The translations under genes were made by a program, and so were the position numbers. This document shows, piece by piece, positions 8,522 through 16,794 of a stretch of DNA of 64,000 nucleotides (the stretch's first letter is position 1; the number at the start of each line of letters is the position of its first letter). Source of the DNA: Fimbriimonadaceae bacterium (GTDB lineage: Bacteria > Armatimonadota > Fimbriimonadia > Fimbriimonadales > Fimbriimonadaceae); contig CP075365.1 in NCBI GenBank assembly GCA_019454125.1, positions 62,001 through 126,000 of the forward strand, written 5' to 3'. The notes beneath the pieces are model-generated. The model did no database searches and had not been told where the DNA came from. It saw only the letters and a list, made by a program, of their open reading frames with translations.

Positions 8522-9883
8522 TCAAGCCTCAGACCACTCAAGGCTAGTTGGAATTCCCAACTCGCTACATTCCTGACTTACGACACCGGAGATTCTTCGT
8601 CTCAAGCAAGCTCGGTCTGAAGTGTCATGTGGATGGAGATGTAGCCCATCGAAGGTATTCACAAGGATGGTAAATCCATGTTTTCCTCTGCTTCGCTGAG
8701 CTAGTTCATAAGCCGCAAACATGATTCTCTGTTCGTAACTCTGCGACACTTGAGCCATGATGCTCTTAACATTGTCGCCTTTCGAGTCTGGAACAAGCGG
8801 AATTATCCTGCCCCAAGCGTCGGTGGCATAGCCCTCTGCACGAATCCTCCGCTTGACCTCCTCTCGACCTCTGAGTAGTGGATTGAAGAGACGGTGCTTC
8901 CGAAGCTCTCCCCAAAGTCCCCCTCGAATTTGTTCAGCCTTCTTTGGAAGGTTGACCCTGCCTCCGCCCGTATTCGACATGCCATAAAACAAGCAGAATA
9001 TCAACTCCTTGATTTGCTCTCTCGATTCGGACGGTAATCCAAGGTCTTCGATGATTTCATCGTATGGGCGCTCCGTAAATGAACAGCCAAACTCTCCAAG
9101 TTGCCATATAGCCACGTTAATCGCATACTGCGCCGCACGCAAATCGCACTTCATCCAGTCTTTACAAATGACCTCCCGAACGCACCGCTTCAATGAAGGC
9201 AGCATAGCTTTGTGAGCAGGGTAGATTCGGGCACTCCGTTTGACGGTCTTGTAGATTGGTTTGGGATGGGTCAGAAGGCGGGACAGGGTAGCCGCACAGT
9301 GCTTTCCTACCCCAGAGTTAATATCTCCCAGTTCCGCTGCGAGGGAAGCTGCCTCTTCCCAATGACGCTCGACGGCTGCAGTGAATCGGTTTGTAGGGAG
9401 GTCGTTCATGTATTGCGCCATTTCCACGGAAGCTTCGCAAGATGAATTGAGCACCGGTAACTCGTCGGGCACAATAGCCTTCGAGCCAGACACGAACTGT
9501 ATTCTCGGGGTTTGGCGTGTGCGGCGTTCTGCCTCCCAGAGCCCCGAAAGGGCTGTTGGAAGGGGCGAGTTCACGGTCTTTGAGAGGAACTTTCCCATTG
9601 AGGGACTGTATTCATGACCGCCAAGTGAGACTGCAAACACATGCGTTGAAAAGTCTTCTGCAATTCTTCTCACGCTGCCGTGCCCGCTGCCGAAGTGCCT
9701 TTGTCTGCCCATCCATTCGGAAAGCTCGTCCCTTGAGATGATGAGCTTCTCGTCATCGTCGAAGTGCACTCCGTAGAGCAGATACTGGAGGAACTCCCAT
9801 CGTCCCGGCTTTGAATCGAGAGCCGGATATAGTCTCAAAATCTCATCCCGAAACCATTGCGAGCAATACCGGATGACGCTCAC
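8522..9883 (-). CDS. Family-A DNA polymerase-like protein without an exonuclease domain
   Basis: 453 aa. The C-terminal half shows the order of family-A polymerase motifs: a motif-A-like strand with D247 followed by RAAQYAI, an O-helix/motif-B-like KELIFCLFYGMS (about 292-303), YATDAWGR (about 352-359), a QG-loop-like KSIMAQVSQSYEQRIMFAAY, and a motif-C-like VNTFDGLHLH with D412. No 3'-5' exonuclease motifs are seen. The N-terminal 240 residues are not recognised. The similarity is read by eye and is distant. The gene overlaps the AAA+ ATPase gene upstream by 4 nt (ATGA), suggesting one replication or repair module of the element. The alternative is a divergent single-subunit RNA polymerase-like or primase-like enzyme. 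Confidence 0.45.
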   Translation of the reverse strand: MSVIRYCSQWFRDEILRLYPALDSKPGRWEFLQYLLYGVHFDDDEKLIISRDELSEWMGRQRHFGSGHGSVRRIAEDFSTHVFAVSLGGHEYSPSMGKFLSKTVNSPLPTALSGLWEAERRTRQTPRIQFVSGSKAIVPDELPVLNSSCEASVEMAQYMNDLPTNRFTAAVERHWEEAASLAAELGDINSGVGKHCAATLSRLLTHPKPIYKTVKRSARIYPAHKAMLPSLKRCVREVICKDWMKCDLRAAQYAINVAIWQLGEFGCSFTERPYDEIIEDLGLPSESREQIKELIFCLFYGMSNTGGGRVNLPKKAEQIRGGLWGELRKHRLFNPLLRGREEVKRRIRAEGYATDAWGRIIPLVPDSKGDNVKSIMAQVSQSYEQRIMFAAYELAQRSRGKHGFTILVNTFDGLHLHPHDTSDRACLRRRISGVVSQECSELGIPTSLEWSEA

Positions 9884-10698
9884 GACTGTGACTCTCCATC
9901 TGTTGAGCGGTCTCGATTGCGGCGCTCCATCAACCTGTTCAAGTCTCGGAAGTAGGTTGCTCTGCTTCGTCCGGTTAGCCTCGCATACTCCTCAACCCTC
10001 TTTTCGGTCGGGATGTCTAGCGCCTGCAAATCGACGAGCAGTCGAGTGTTGTTGTCGATGCCCATCGTATCGAGGACAGTCCGCTGCCAATCCAGATTGC
10101 CTTTTCTCAACTGCGACGCCGTGATGTAGAGTCTTGCGCTGACGGTGCTGACATAGGGCAGCCATTTCCAGACAAAGTCAAGAACCTCTCGGTCGTCAAA
10201 CCAGGTCTCGACATACTTGTGGATGTCCTCGGGGCTAGGTGCAAAGTGAATGAGAAGTCCCCGGTCTTCAATGGCGGCGACATTTCGGTTCAAAGTGCGC
10301 CAGTCATTGGCAATGATGACAAATCGGCTCTTCGTCTCGAATTCAACTGGGACGCCCTCATCGCCGAGGTCACTATGTCTTGTTCGCCAAGATACGGTCT
10401 TGATTTCAGCCGTCTGGCAAGCTTGCTTGAGCAGTCGGATGAAAGCTCTGTCACCATATAGGGAGTCCACGTCGTCCAGAACGAACAGTTCATCTTGATG
10501 CTGATAGAGCAGCTTATAGAATTCGAATGCCGAGAGGTTCCCGTCGATGTGCTTGCCCGACCCATTGACCGCATTCTTGACAATCGAAGTTTTGGCAAGA
10601 CCGGGGTCGCCGACGAGAATGATATTGTTTGCGGTCAATGCGAAGTGCTCGATGGCTCTTTGAAGCTCTTTGTATGTGCAAATCGTGGTTTTCATCAC
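9880..10698 (-). CDS. AAA+ ATPase coupled to the polymerase-like gene
   Basis: 272 aa. Walker A is GDPGLAKTS (30-38), Walker B LFVLDDVD (71-78), and a sensor-1-like strand reads RFVIIANDW. The C-terminal 70 residues contain ARLTGRSRATYFRDLNRL, which looks like a helix-turn-helix for DNA binding. The fold is that of a small loader- or remodeller-type ATPase acting on DNA. The stop overlaps the polymerase-like start (ATGA, 9883-9880). The first codon is GTG at 10698 or the adjacent ATG at 10695. A helicase-loader or initiator role is inferred from the neighbour only. Confidence 0.7.
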   Translation of the reverse strand: MMKTTICTYKELQRAIEHFALTANNIILVGDPGLAKTSIVKNAVNGSGKHIDGNLSAFEFYKLLYQHQDELFVLDDVDSLYGDRAFIRLLKQACQTAEIKTVSWRTRHSDLGDEGVPVEFETKSRFVIIANDWRTLNRNVAAIEDRGLLIHFAPSPEDIHKYVETWFDDREVLDFVWKWLPYVSTVSARLYITASQLRKGNLDWQRTVLDTMGIDNNTRLLVDLQALDIPTEKRVEEYARLTGRSRATYFRDLNRLMERRNRDRSTDGESQS

Positions 10699-10797
10699 CT
10701 AGGGATTCGAACAGCGCACGATTTTGAGGAAAACAGTGAAGGACTGCCCACGCTTCACAAGTTTCCTCATGACTGGTGACTGGTTTGGCTAAGAGGT

Positions 10798-11109
10798 ATG
10801 CCGACCTTTACGATTCCCTTGGAAGAAGCCGCTACTGCGCTTCGTTCACTCTCTCAAAGACTCATCGACCTGGAAGCCGAGGCATCAAGGCTTGGGTTGC
10901 TTCTCACTGGTCTGCCTGATGCCGATGAGCCGCCAGCACCGCTTACAGACGCCAAACTGAAAGTGTGGGTGGACAATCTGGTCGCCCGACGCTTGGAAAC
11001 CAAGAAGTCCCTGAACTTCAGCATCCTCGTCTACGGCTTTTACCATCACAAGTTTCAAGCCCTCGATGGCTGGCTGGATGACCTCGAAGCAATCGTCGAG
11101 TTTGATTAG
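10798..11109 (+). CDS. Unknown small protein
   Basis: 103 aa and not recognised. The N-terminal half is a likely amphipathic helix or coiled coil (ALRSLSQRLIDLEAEASRLGLLL); the C-terminal half is mixed and ends DDLEAIVEFD. It is divergent from the AAA+ gene and convergent with hsdR. An AGAGG lies close to the ATG. Probably a real gene by position and frame, but nothing supports a function. Confidence 0.5.
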   Translation: MPTFTIPLEEAATALRSLSQRLIDLEAEASRLGLLLTGLPDADEPPAPLTDAKLKVWVDNLVARRLETKKSLNFSILVYGFYHHKFQALDGWLDDLEAIVEFD

Positions 11110-11141
11110 ACGAAATGCCCCATTTTCTGGCAAGCCTTATT

Positions 11142-14100
11142 TCAGCGCCCGTCTGTGTAGGTCGAATTGAAATTCGTGTCCGACAGCCACTTTTTGAAAG
11201 CAGGGTTGTCGGAGAACTGTTTGAACAATTCCGTGTGGTCGGTAAGTAGCTCGACTAGCACCCGTTGCAGAGCCTTGTCGTGCTCAATCCGAGCGTTCTG
11301 CTTGTCGGAGTTGGCAATGGCGTTTTGATACGCCTTGTCCGCCGCCACCTTCGCTGGAATCTCCTGCGTGATGACCTCCTTTATCTTGTCTCCGTCCTTC
11401 CACTCGATATTCCCGAACTGGTCATTGAACGACTTGAGGATGTTGCTCAGCCTGTCAAGCTCAGGCTCAGGAGGGTGCCCTCCGCCTGCTGTTGGCACGG
11501 GCTCAATCTCGGAATCCTCGTCTGTCAGCGAAATCGAAAGCGCCGACCGAACCTCGACCCGATAACTGTCCATGTCGATGGACTCCAGAATTCCCTTGGA
11601 TAAGTCCTCCTCTTTAGGGGCTGGAAGTTTGGGAATGAGGAAATTCAGGAAGATGGACAGCCGTTCCCATGAGGCGATGCTGTAGGTCAGAACCGAGGCT
11701 AAGAACCCATAGGTGCGGACGAACGCCTTGGCTTTGCCCTTGAACTCAACCTGTCCATCCTCGTCCAGCAAGTCCAGATACGTGGCGACGCAGCCATCGA
11801 GAATCGGGTCAAGCGTGTCACGGTCGGCACCAGCGAGATAAAGCTCGACTAGCTGTCGAATGTCGGAATCGCTGTAAACCTGAGCGCCATCGAGGTCAGC
11901 CTTGAGGTCATGCAGCTTGTTCGGGTCAGTCTCACGAGCCAGAACGGTCGTGCGGTAGTAATCGTCGAACGCCATCTGAATCGTGTCGATGTCGTTGACA
12001 AAGTCCAGCACAAAGGTGTCGTGCTTTTTGGGGTGCGCCCTATTCAACCGTGAAAGAGTTTGAACAGCCTTGATTCCAGAGAGCGGTTTGTCCACATACA
12101 TGGTGTGGAGGAGTGGCTCGTCGTACCCGGTCTGGAACTTGTCGGCGCAGATTAGGAAGCGGTAAGGGTCTTCCTGAATCATCTCGGCAATCTTGTTGCT
12201 GGCAAATCCGTTCAGAGATGCCTCGGTCACCTTCTGACCGCCGTATTCATGCTCGCCAGAGAAGGCAACGATGGCTTTGTACGGGCTCTTGCGCTCCTTC
12301 AGGTAGTCCTGAAAAGCGTGGAAGTAGTCGATGGCTCTCTTGATGCTTCCCGTGATGACCATTGCCCTCGCCTGACCGCCAATCTTCTGCTTGGCAATCA
12401 CATGGTCGTGGAAGTGGTCAACCATGATTTCGCTCTTCTCCCGAATGGCGTGGGTATGTGACTCGACGTACTTGCGGAGCTTTCGCTGAGCCTTCCTGGA
12501 ATCGAACTCGGGGTCATCCTCGACGGTCTTGATGAGGTTGTAATAGGAGTTGACCGGCGTGTAGCTTTTGAGCACGTCCAGGATGAAGCCCTCCTGAATC
12601 GCCTGCTTCATCGTGTAGCTATGGAATGGTCGATGCTTGACCACATCTCCTTCGGGATAAGGCTCGCCAAAGACTTCCAAGGTCTTGTTCTTGGGAGTCG
12701 CAGTGAACGCAAAATATGAGGCGTTCGGCAGCATCTTCCGGGCTGCCATGATGCGGTTGATTTGGTCTTCCGTGTCTTCTTCGTCGTCCTCGGCTGAGGT
12801 GCCCGAGAGAGCAATGTTCATCTTCGCAGCGGTCTGACCGCCTTGGCTCGAATGCGCCTCGTCGATGAGGATGGCGAACGTGCTGTCCTTGTTCGCAGAG
12901 CCGATGTCGTCCAAGATGAACGGAAACTTCTGGACAGTCGTGATAATGATTTTCTTTCCGTTCTTGAGGAAATCTTTGAGTTGCCCCGAGCGCTCAGCAT
13001 GACCCACCACTGACCCAACTTGGGCGAACTGCTTGATGGTGTCCCGGATTTGTTTGTCGAGGATGACCCTGTCGGTCACGACGATGACGGAGTCAAAGAC
13101 CGGCACGGAGTCCTTCTCCAGACCGACAAGCTGATGAGCCAGCCATGCAATTGAGTTTGACTTGCCGCTTCCCGCCGAGTGTTGAATCAGGTAGCGCTTG
13201 CCAGACCCGTGCGTTCGTGTGTCCGCCAAAAGCTTCCGCACCACATCCCGCTGGTGAAATCTAGGGAAGATGAGGAGGCGCTTGACTTTGCCTGTCTTGG
13301 GGTCTTTCTCCTCAACCCGCTCAGCATAGTTTTCGATGATGTCGGTCAGACCTTCTTTGGTGAGTATCTCTTTCCACAGATAGTCCGTTTTGAGTCCATT
13401 GGGGTTCGGCGGGTTGCCAGCGCCATCATTCCAGCCTTTGTTGAATGGGAGGAACCAGGAAGCCTTGTCCCGGAGGTGAGTACAGAACCGAACCTCGGCG
13501 TCATCCACGGCGAAGTGAACCAGGCATCGAGCGAATTGAAAGAGCAGTTCACGACTGTCCCGGTCTCGCTTGTATTGCTGGACGGCGTCCTCGACCGTCT
13601 GCTTGGTCAGGCTGTTCTTGAGTTCGAAGGTCGCAATCGGTAAACCATTGATGAAAAGGCAGAGGTCGAGCGCAAGCTGGGTTTCATCCTTGCTGTAGCA
13701 GAGTTGCCTGGTGATGCTGAAGATGTTGGAGTCCCAGCGTTCCTTCGCCTTCTGGTTGCCCGGTGAGGGTGTCCCATAGAACAGTTCGACGTGCGCAGCT
13801 TGGTGAGAGACGCCTTTGCGAAGCACGTCTACGATTCCACGCTTGGCGATTTCTCCTTGAAGTCGGGTCAGAAACTGGGTTCTCTTTATTCCATCGGTGC
13901 CAAGGTCAAGCTGGGCAAACACCTTCGGTTGAGTCTGAGCGAGGAACTGAAGGAGGTAAGTCAGGTCAACCGCATATTCTCTACTGTAGTCTTGGGAGCG
14001 CCCCAGCACATAGCCAGCGCCACCGTAGCCAGTTGGGTTCTCTGCAATGCCTGGAGCGACCGGCTTGAGAATCTGCTCATTGGTGAGCCCAGTGAGGCTG

Positions 14101-14156
14101 CGAATGATGAGAAGTTCGAGTCCCTTCTCGCTGGTGTCGGTCAATTCAACCTCCAT
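11142..14156 (-). CDS. hsdR: Type I restriction enzyme, motor/endonuclease subunit R
   Basis: 1004 aa, normal length for HsdR. The nuclease domain shows D...FELKN in LCLFINGLPIATFELKN (PD-(D/E)xK type). The translocase domain has Walker A SAGSGKSNS, motif II ILIDEAHSSQGG, motif III FTATPKNK and motif VI QTLSRLNRAHP. HsdR cuts DNA after ATP-driven translocation by the HsdM-HsdS complex. The gene is last in the minus-strand cluster, about 9.7 kb from hsdM. Its start overlaps the PIN gene by 16 nt, so it is translated with the HTH-PIN pair rather than directly with hsdM. All motifs look intact. Confidence 0.97.
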   Translation of the reverse strand: MEVELTDTSEKGLELLIIRSLTGLTNEQILKPVAPGIAENPTGYGGAGYVLGRSQDYSREYAVDLTYLLQFLAQTQPKVFAQLDLGTDGIKRTQFLTRLQGEIAKRGIVDVLRKGVSHQAAHVELFYGTPSPGNQKAKERWDSNIFSITRQLCYSKDETQLALDLCLFINGLPIATFELKNSLTKQTVEDAVQQYKRDRDSRELLFQFARCLVHFAVDDAEVRFCTHLRDKASWFLPFNKGWNDGAGNPPNPNGLKTDYLWKEILTKEGLTDIIENYAERVEEKDPKTGKVKRLLIFPRFHQRDVVRKLLADTRTHGSGKRYLIQHSAGSGKSNSIAWLAHQLVGLEKDSVPVFDSVIVVTDRVILDKQIRDTIKQFAQVGSVVGHAERSGQLKDFLKNGKKIIITTVQKFPFILDDIGSANKDSTFAILIDEAHSSQGGQTAAKMNIALSGTSAEDDEEDTEDQINRIMAARKMLPNASYFAFTATPKNKTLEVFGEPYPEGDVVKHRPFHSYTMKQAIQEGFILDVLKSYTPVNSYYNLIKTVEDDPEFDSRKAQRKLRKYVESHTHAIREKSEIMVDHFHDHVIAKQKIGGQARAMVITGSIKRAIDYFHAFQDYLKERKSPYKAIVAFSGEHEYGGQKVTEASLNGFASNKIAEMIQEDPYRFLICADKFQTGYDEPLLHTMYVDKPLSGIKAVQTLSRLNRAHPKKHDTFVLDFVNDIDTIQMAFDDYYRTTVLARETDPNKLHDLKADLDGAQVYSDSDIRQLVELYLAGADRDTLDPILDGCVATYLDLLDEDGQVEFKGKAKAFVRTYGFLASVLTYSIASWERLSIFLNFLIPKLPAPKEEDLSKGILESIDMDSYRVEVRSALSISLTDEDSEIEPVPTAGGGHPPEPELDRLSNILKSFNDQFGNIEWKDGDKIKEVITQEIPAKVAADKAYQNAIANSDKQNARIEHDKALQRVLVELLTDHTELFKQFSDNPAFKKWLSDTNFNSTYTDGR

Positions 14157-14740
14157 TCGGCTGGAGTGACTTCAGGCACCAGAATTCCCAGCGCTTCTCC
14201 AACGTGAGCGGAGAAACTAGGAACCGTCCAAGCCAACCTGCCCAGAGTTACCTCAACGCTCTTTCCACGGTCTCCCGAGAGGCGATAGAGCTTGTCAACG
14301 ACAACTCCCCTGTCGTGCTCAAAAAGAGTGATTAGATACGTTCCAGGGTGAACAGCAACAATGCCCCAGGGGTCGAGTGCCTCGGAAGGGAAGTGCTTGA
14401 TATTCGTCGTCACGATGGTCTCGACCTTCTCATGAATCGCCGCTGCCAACACATGGCGGTCGTCTTCGTTATTGTCGCACTTGCACTCCAGGTGCTCGAA
14501 CCCAGAAACCATCGCTTCCTCAAAGAAGTTCGTAGCAACCTCTCGGCGCTTTGCAACCACTTCGGGTCTCCAACTCAGCTTGTCTCGACAAGTCCGGTCA
14601 ACTTCGTCCCAAATCCGCTCCGTCCACTTAGGTAGGAGAAGGCGGGGTTCTTCAGACAGGCGGAGATAGAGGTCGGCGACCGAAGCCTCTGCGAGTACGC
14701 AGGCGTCAAGGACGACGGCAAAGTCCGCCCTGACCGGCAT
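14141..14740 (-). CDS. PIN-domain protein (probable toxin-type RNase)
   Basis: 199 aa. The PIN fold is indicated by an N-terminal strand with the first acidic residue (VVLDACVLAEAS), a central KCDNNEDDRHVLAAAI block with the middle acidic residues, and a VETIVTTNIKHFP strand. PIN toxins cleave RNA and are held by a cognate antitoxin. The gene starts 1 nt after the HTH gene's stop and overlaps hsdR by 16 nt. The HTH-PIN pair is therefore a toxin-antitoxin-like module embedded in the R-M operon. The C-terminal 60 residues extend beyond the usual PIN length. Confidence 0.8.
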   Translation of the reverse strand: MPVRADFAVVLDACVLAEASVADLYLRLSEEPRLLLPKWTERIWDEVDRTCRDKLSWRPEVVAKRREVATNFFEEAMVSGFEHLECKCDNNEDDRHVLAAAIHEKVETIVTTNIKHFPSEALDPWGIVAVHPGTYLITLFEHDRGVVVDKLYRLSGDRGKSVEVTLGRLAWTVPSFSAHVGEALGILVPEVTPAEWRLN

Positions 14741-15193
14741 TTACTCTTCCGACTCCAAGCGTCGGTCGTAGACTCCTTCCTCGTCCATCAACTTGGTCAG
14801 GTCAGTCAGTGCCTTGCTTCGCTCCTTGTTCCTAGCCTCCTGAAACACCAGGAGGTCTTTGAACATGATGCGCCTGTGGGTTCCGACTCGATGGAACGGA
14901 ATCCTGCCGTTTTCAAGCAGCCTCAGAAGGAATGGGCGAGACATGCCCAAGAAGTTCGCCGCAGCCTGAGTCGTGAAAGCCTCGTCCTCAGGCATGAGCA
15001 AAATTGCTTGCTTGCGCTTCATTGAGTCCACGATGAACAGCAGGAGGTCGTTGAGGGGCTTCGGTAGGGCGATGCGCTCGCCATGAAGACCAACGAGGCT
15101 GGCTTCACCCGTGTGGATGAGTCCGTCAAGCTGCTTCAGAATCTCGGGCGAGATTTCAGAGGGCTCCAATCTTCGGTCTTGTAGGCTGCTCAT
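14741..15193 (-). CDS. Excisionase-type HTH protein, likely antitoxin of the PIN protein
   Basis: 150 aa. Residues of about 75-125 form a MerR/excisionase-like winged helix (FTTQAAANFLGMSRPFLLRLLENGRIPFHRVGTHRRI), as in the DNA-binding antitoxins that precede PIN toxins in many genomes. The PIN gene follows immediately. A TATAAT (15205-15200) lies 6 nt from the ATG, so the HTH-PIN-hsdR part can be transcribed, perhaps leaderless, independently of the upstream operon. Autoregulation at this promoter is an inference from family behaviour. Confidence 0.8.
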   Translation of the reverse strand: MSSLQDRRLEPSEISPEILKQLDGLIHTGEASLVGLHGERIALPKPLNDLLLFIVDSMKRKQAILLMPEDEAFTTQAAANFLGMSRPFLLRLLENGRIPFHRVGTHRRIMFKDLLVFQEARNKERSKALTDLTKLMDEEGVYDRRLESEE

Positions 15194-15199
15194 ATGGAT

Positions 15200-15205
15200 A
15201 TTATA
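15200..15205 (-). promoter_or_regulatory. -10 box for the HTH-PIN-hsdR transcript
   Basis: A perfect TATAAT on the minus strand ends 6 nt before the ATG at 15193. It sits in a short AT-rich gap between hsdS and the HTH gene. A TTATTACAC stretch lies upstream, but no convincing -35 box is seen. Confidence 0.5.
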
Positions 15206-15276
15206 CGCCTAAGTGTAATAAACGAAACCCGCAAAACTGCCGGGTCTATTGAAATCGGGACGCTTGACTCACCGCT

Positions 15277-15372
15277 CCATCAAATGACCATCAAATAAGA
15301 ATCGGGGTCAACTTGAACCTAAAACTCGCTCTGAGAAGGCTGCCAATCAAATACCCATCAAATAAACTCGGG
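15277..15372. repeat. Imperfect direct repeat at the 3' end of the second hsdS
   Basis: Two copies of a 30-bp unit containing CCATCAAATAA and ending in CGGG lie at 15277-15306 and 15343-15372. The second copy includes the hsdS stop codon. This may be a small tandem duplication of the gene end. Confidence 0.45.
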
Positions 15373-16650
15373 CTTGCATCGAACCTCCCTTTGCCCCGTC
15401 ACCACGTCAGAAACTATCCTCGCCCGATACTCCCGCAGCAGAGCCAACTCCTTCGCCAACCTCCTCTTCGCACGAAGGACAGGACGAACGTGGTCATCAA
15501 ACCAGCGCACGGCCGTGCGCTGGCTCTCCAATGAAGACACCGCAACCTGAAGTTCCGACAGGCGGCTCGTGCGAATCCCCACCGCACCGGCACCGGTCGC
15601 AAGTCGGCGAAGCTCATCCTGGAACGCACCCGACCGGCACACCATCAGCAGAAACTCAGGAACCACCAAATCCAAACGAGGGCGGAAGGCGACCACTCGT
15701 TGGGCGATGGAGATGTCCGGTCGGTCAGCCAGAGCGAAATGCCCCATTGGAGCCTCAGTCGTCATCAGCAGGTCTCCGACCTCGGGTCGTCGGGCATTCT
15801 CAAATTCGTGAGACTCTGAGACGAAGTCCACCGACACCTCATAGTCCACATAGCCTTGGCGGACGTTCTTCGAGGTCACCAGACGCCGCCCAGAGTCGGT
15901 TCGGTTGGGAGTCGTGCCTCGGTTGTCGATGCGGGTCGAGAAGCACCGGGTGAACGGGAGTCTCAGAATCTCACCGTTTGCCGTGTTCGTGTCCACGACA
16001 TGCTGCAGCAAAGCCTGTTCCTGTTCGTCCAAGAGCGCCAGCATCCGTTCCTTGGCAGCGACCAGGCGGTTCATCTTCCCGTCGAACACCGCCACACGCC
16101 GAACGATGGCAAGCTGCTCATCGGGCGGAGGCAGAGGAATCTTCAGTGAGGCGAAGTTGCCAAACAGCAAGTCAGCGACCCGTTCTCGCACGCCACGGGC
16201 AGCCGCAAAGAGGAAGCCGTTCCGAGCCAGGTCACGAAACAAGAGAGCCAAGTAGTGTGCATCGGCTCCAGGAAGGGTCGTGCAGACGGCGCAGGCAGGC
16301 GTGGTCTTTCCATCCGAGTCGGAAACCCCAATGGCTCCGGCATAGGCATCGAGGTCGTGAATTACCAGGTCACCCTCTCGGACTCCCTGGTAACCGACCT
16401 CAAAGAGCGACTCCATGATGCCCTGTGGCTTCTTGGGATGACGCAACGTGACCTCGCCGTCTCGGAAGCAAGTGACCACTTCGTCGCAGAGTCTCACCGG
16501 TCGCTGCATGCGCCGCAAGATGGTCTTCGGTCGAACGATGCGCCAGTGGGCTGGGCATGAAGCAAGCCAAGGCAGATTCGTAGCCTGACTTAACTGAACA
16601 TGCCCTTGCTGAGTCTCGGGCTCAGGCTTCGAAAGGAGGACGACGCTCAA
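15358..16650 (-). CDS. hsdS: Type I restriction specificity subunit S, second copy
   Basis: About 430 aa. HsdS subunits have two target-recognition domains, each followed by a helical spacer. Here the first ends with PLPPPDEQLAIVRRVAVFDGKMNRLVAAKERMLALLDEQEQALL, in shortened form IPLPPPDEQ; the second ends in the AKRRLAKELALLREYRARIVSDVVTG helix. The start is not obvious: the frame is open to 16773, but the 44-aa ORF occupies that stretch. I prefer the TTG at 16650, which has AAGGA about 10 nt upstream and lies 7 nt after the small ORF. The sequence is clearly different from the other hsdS, so the two probably confer different target sites. Confidence 0.88.
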   Translation of the reverse strand: MSVVLLSKPEPETQQGHVQLSQATNLPWLASCPAHWRIVRPKTILRRMQRPVRLCDEVVTCFRDGEVTLRHPKKPQGIMESLFEVGYQGVREGDLVIHDLDAYAGAIGVSDSDGKTTPACAVCTTLPGADAHYLALLFRDLARNGFLFAAARGVRERVADLLFGNFASLKIPLPPPDEQLAIVRRVAVFDGKMNRLVAAKERMLALLDEQEQALLQHVVDTNTANGEILRLPFTRCFSTRIDNRGTTPNRTDSGRRLVTSKNVRQGYVDYEVSVDFVSESHEFENARRPEVGDLLMTTEAPMGHFALADRPDISIAQRVVAFRPRLDLVVPEFLLMVCRSGAFQDELRRLATGAGAVGIRTSRLSELQVAVSSLESQRTAVRWFDDHVRPVLRAKRRLAKELALLREYRARIVSDVVTGQREVRCKPEFI

Positions 16651-16657
16651 TAGTGTT

Positions 16658-16792
16658 TCAGTCCTTGCCGTCGTTGTCCCGAGGAGGTTTGATTTCCTTG
16701 GTCTCACCCTTATCGCCGCCCTTCTCGACGACCTCACTTTCCATTGCCACCTGTCGAGGCGGCATATCTTCATCAGTTTCTGGATTGAACAT
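16658..16792 (-). CDS. Small acidic/basic ORF between the membrane protein and hsdS
   Basis: 44 aa, starting MFNPETDEDMPPRQVAMES and ending PPRDNDGKD. It begins 2 nt after the stop of the three-TM gene and ends 7 nt before the TTG start of the second hsdS, exactly filling the gap. Charged and probably disordered. The MPPRQ..M segment resembles the C-terminal tail of the preceding protein (MPPRQPAMDGG), so it could be a duplicated tail or a real small subunit. Confidence 0.4.
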   Translation of the reverse strand: MFNPETDEDMPPRQVAMESEVVEKGGDKGETKEIKPPRDNDGKD

Positions 16793-16794
16793 GG

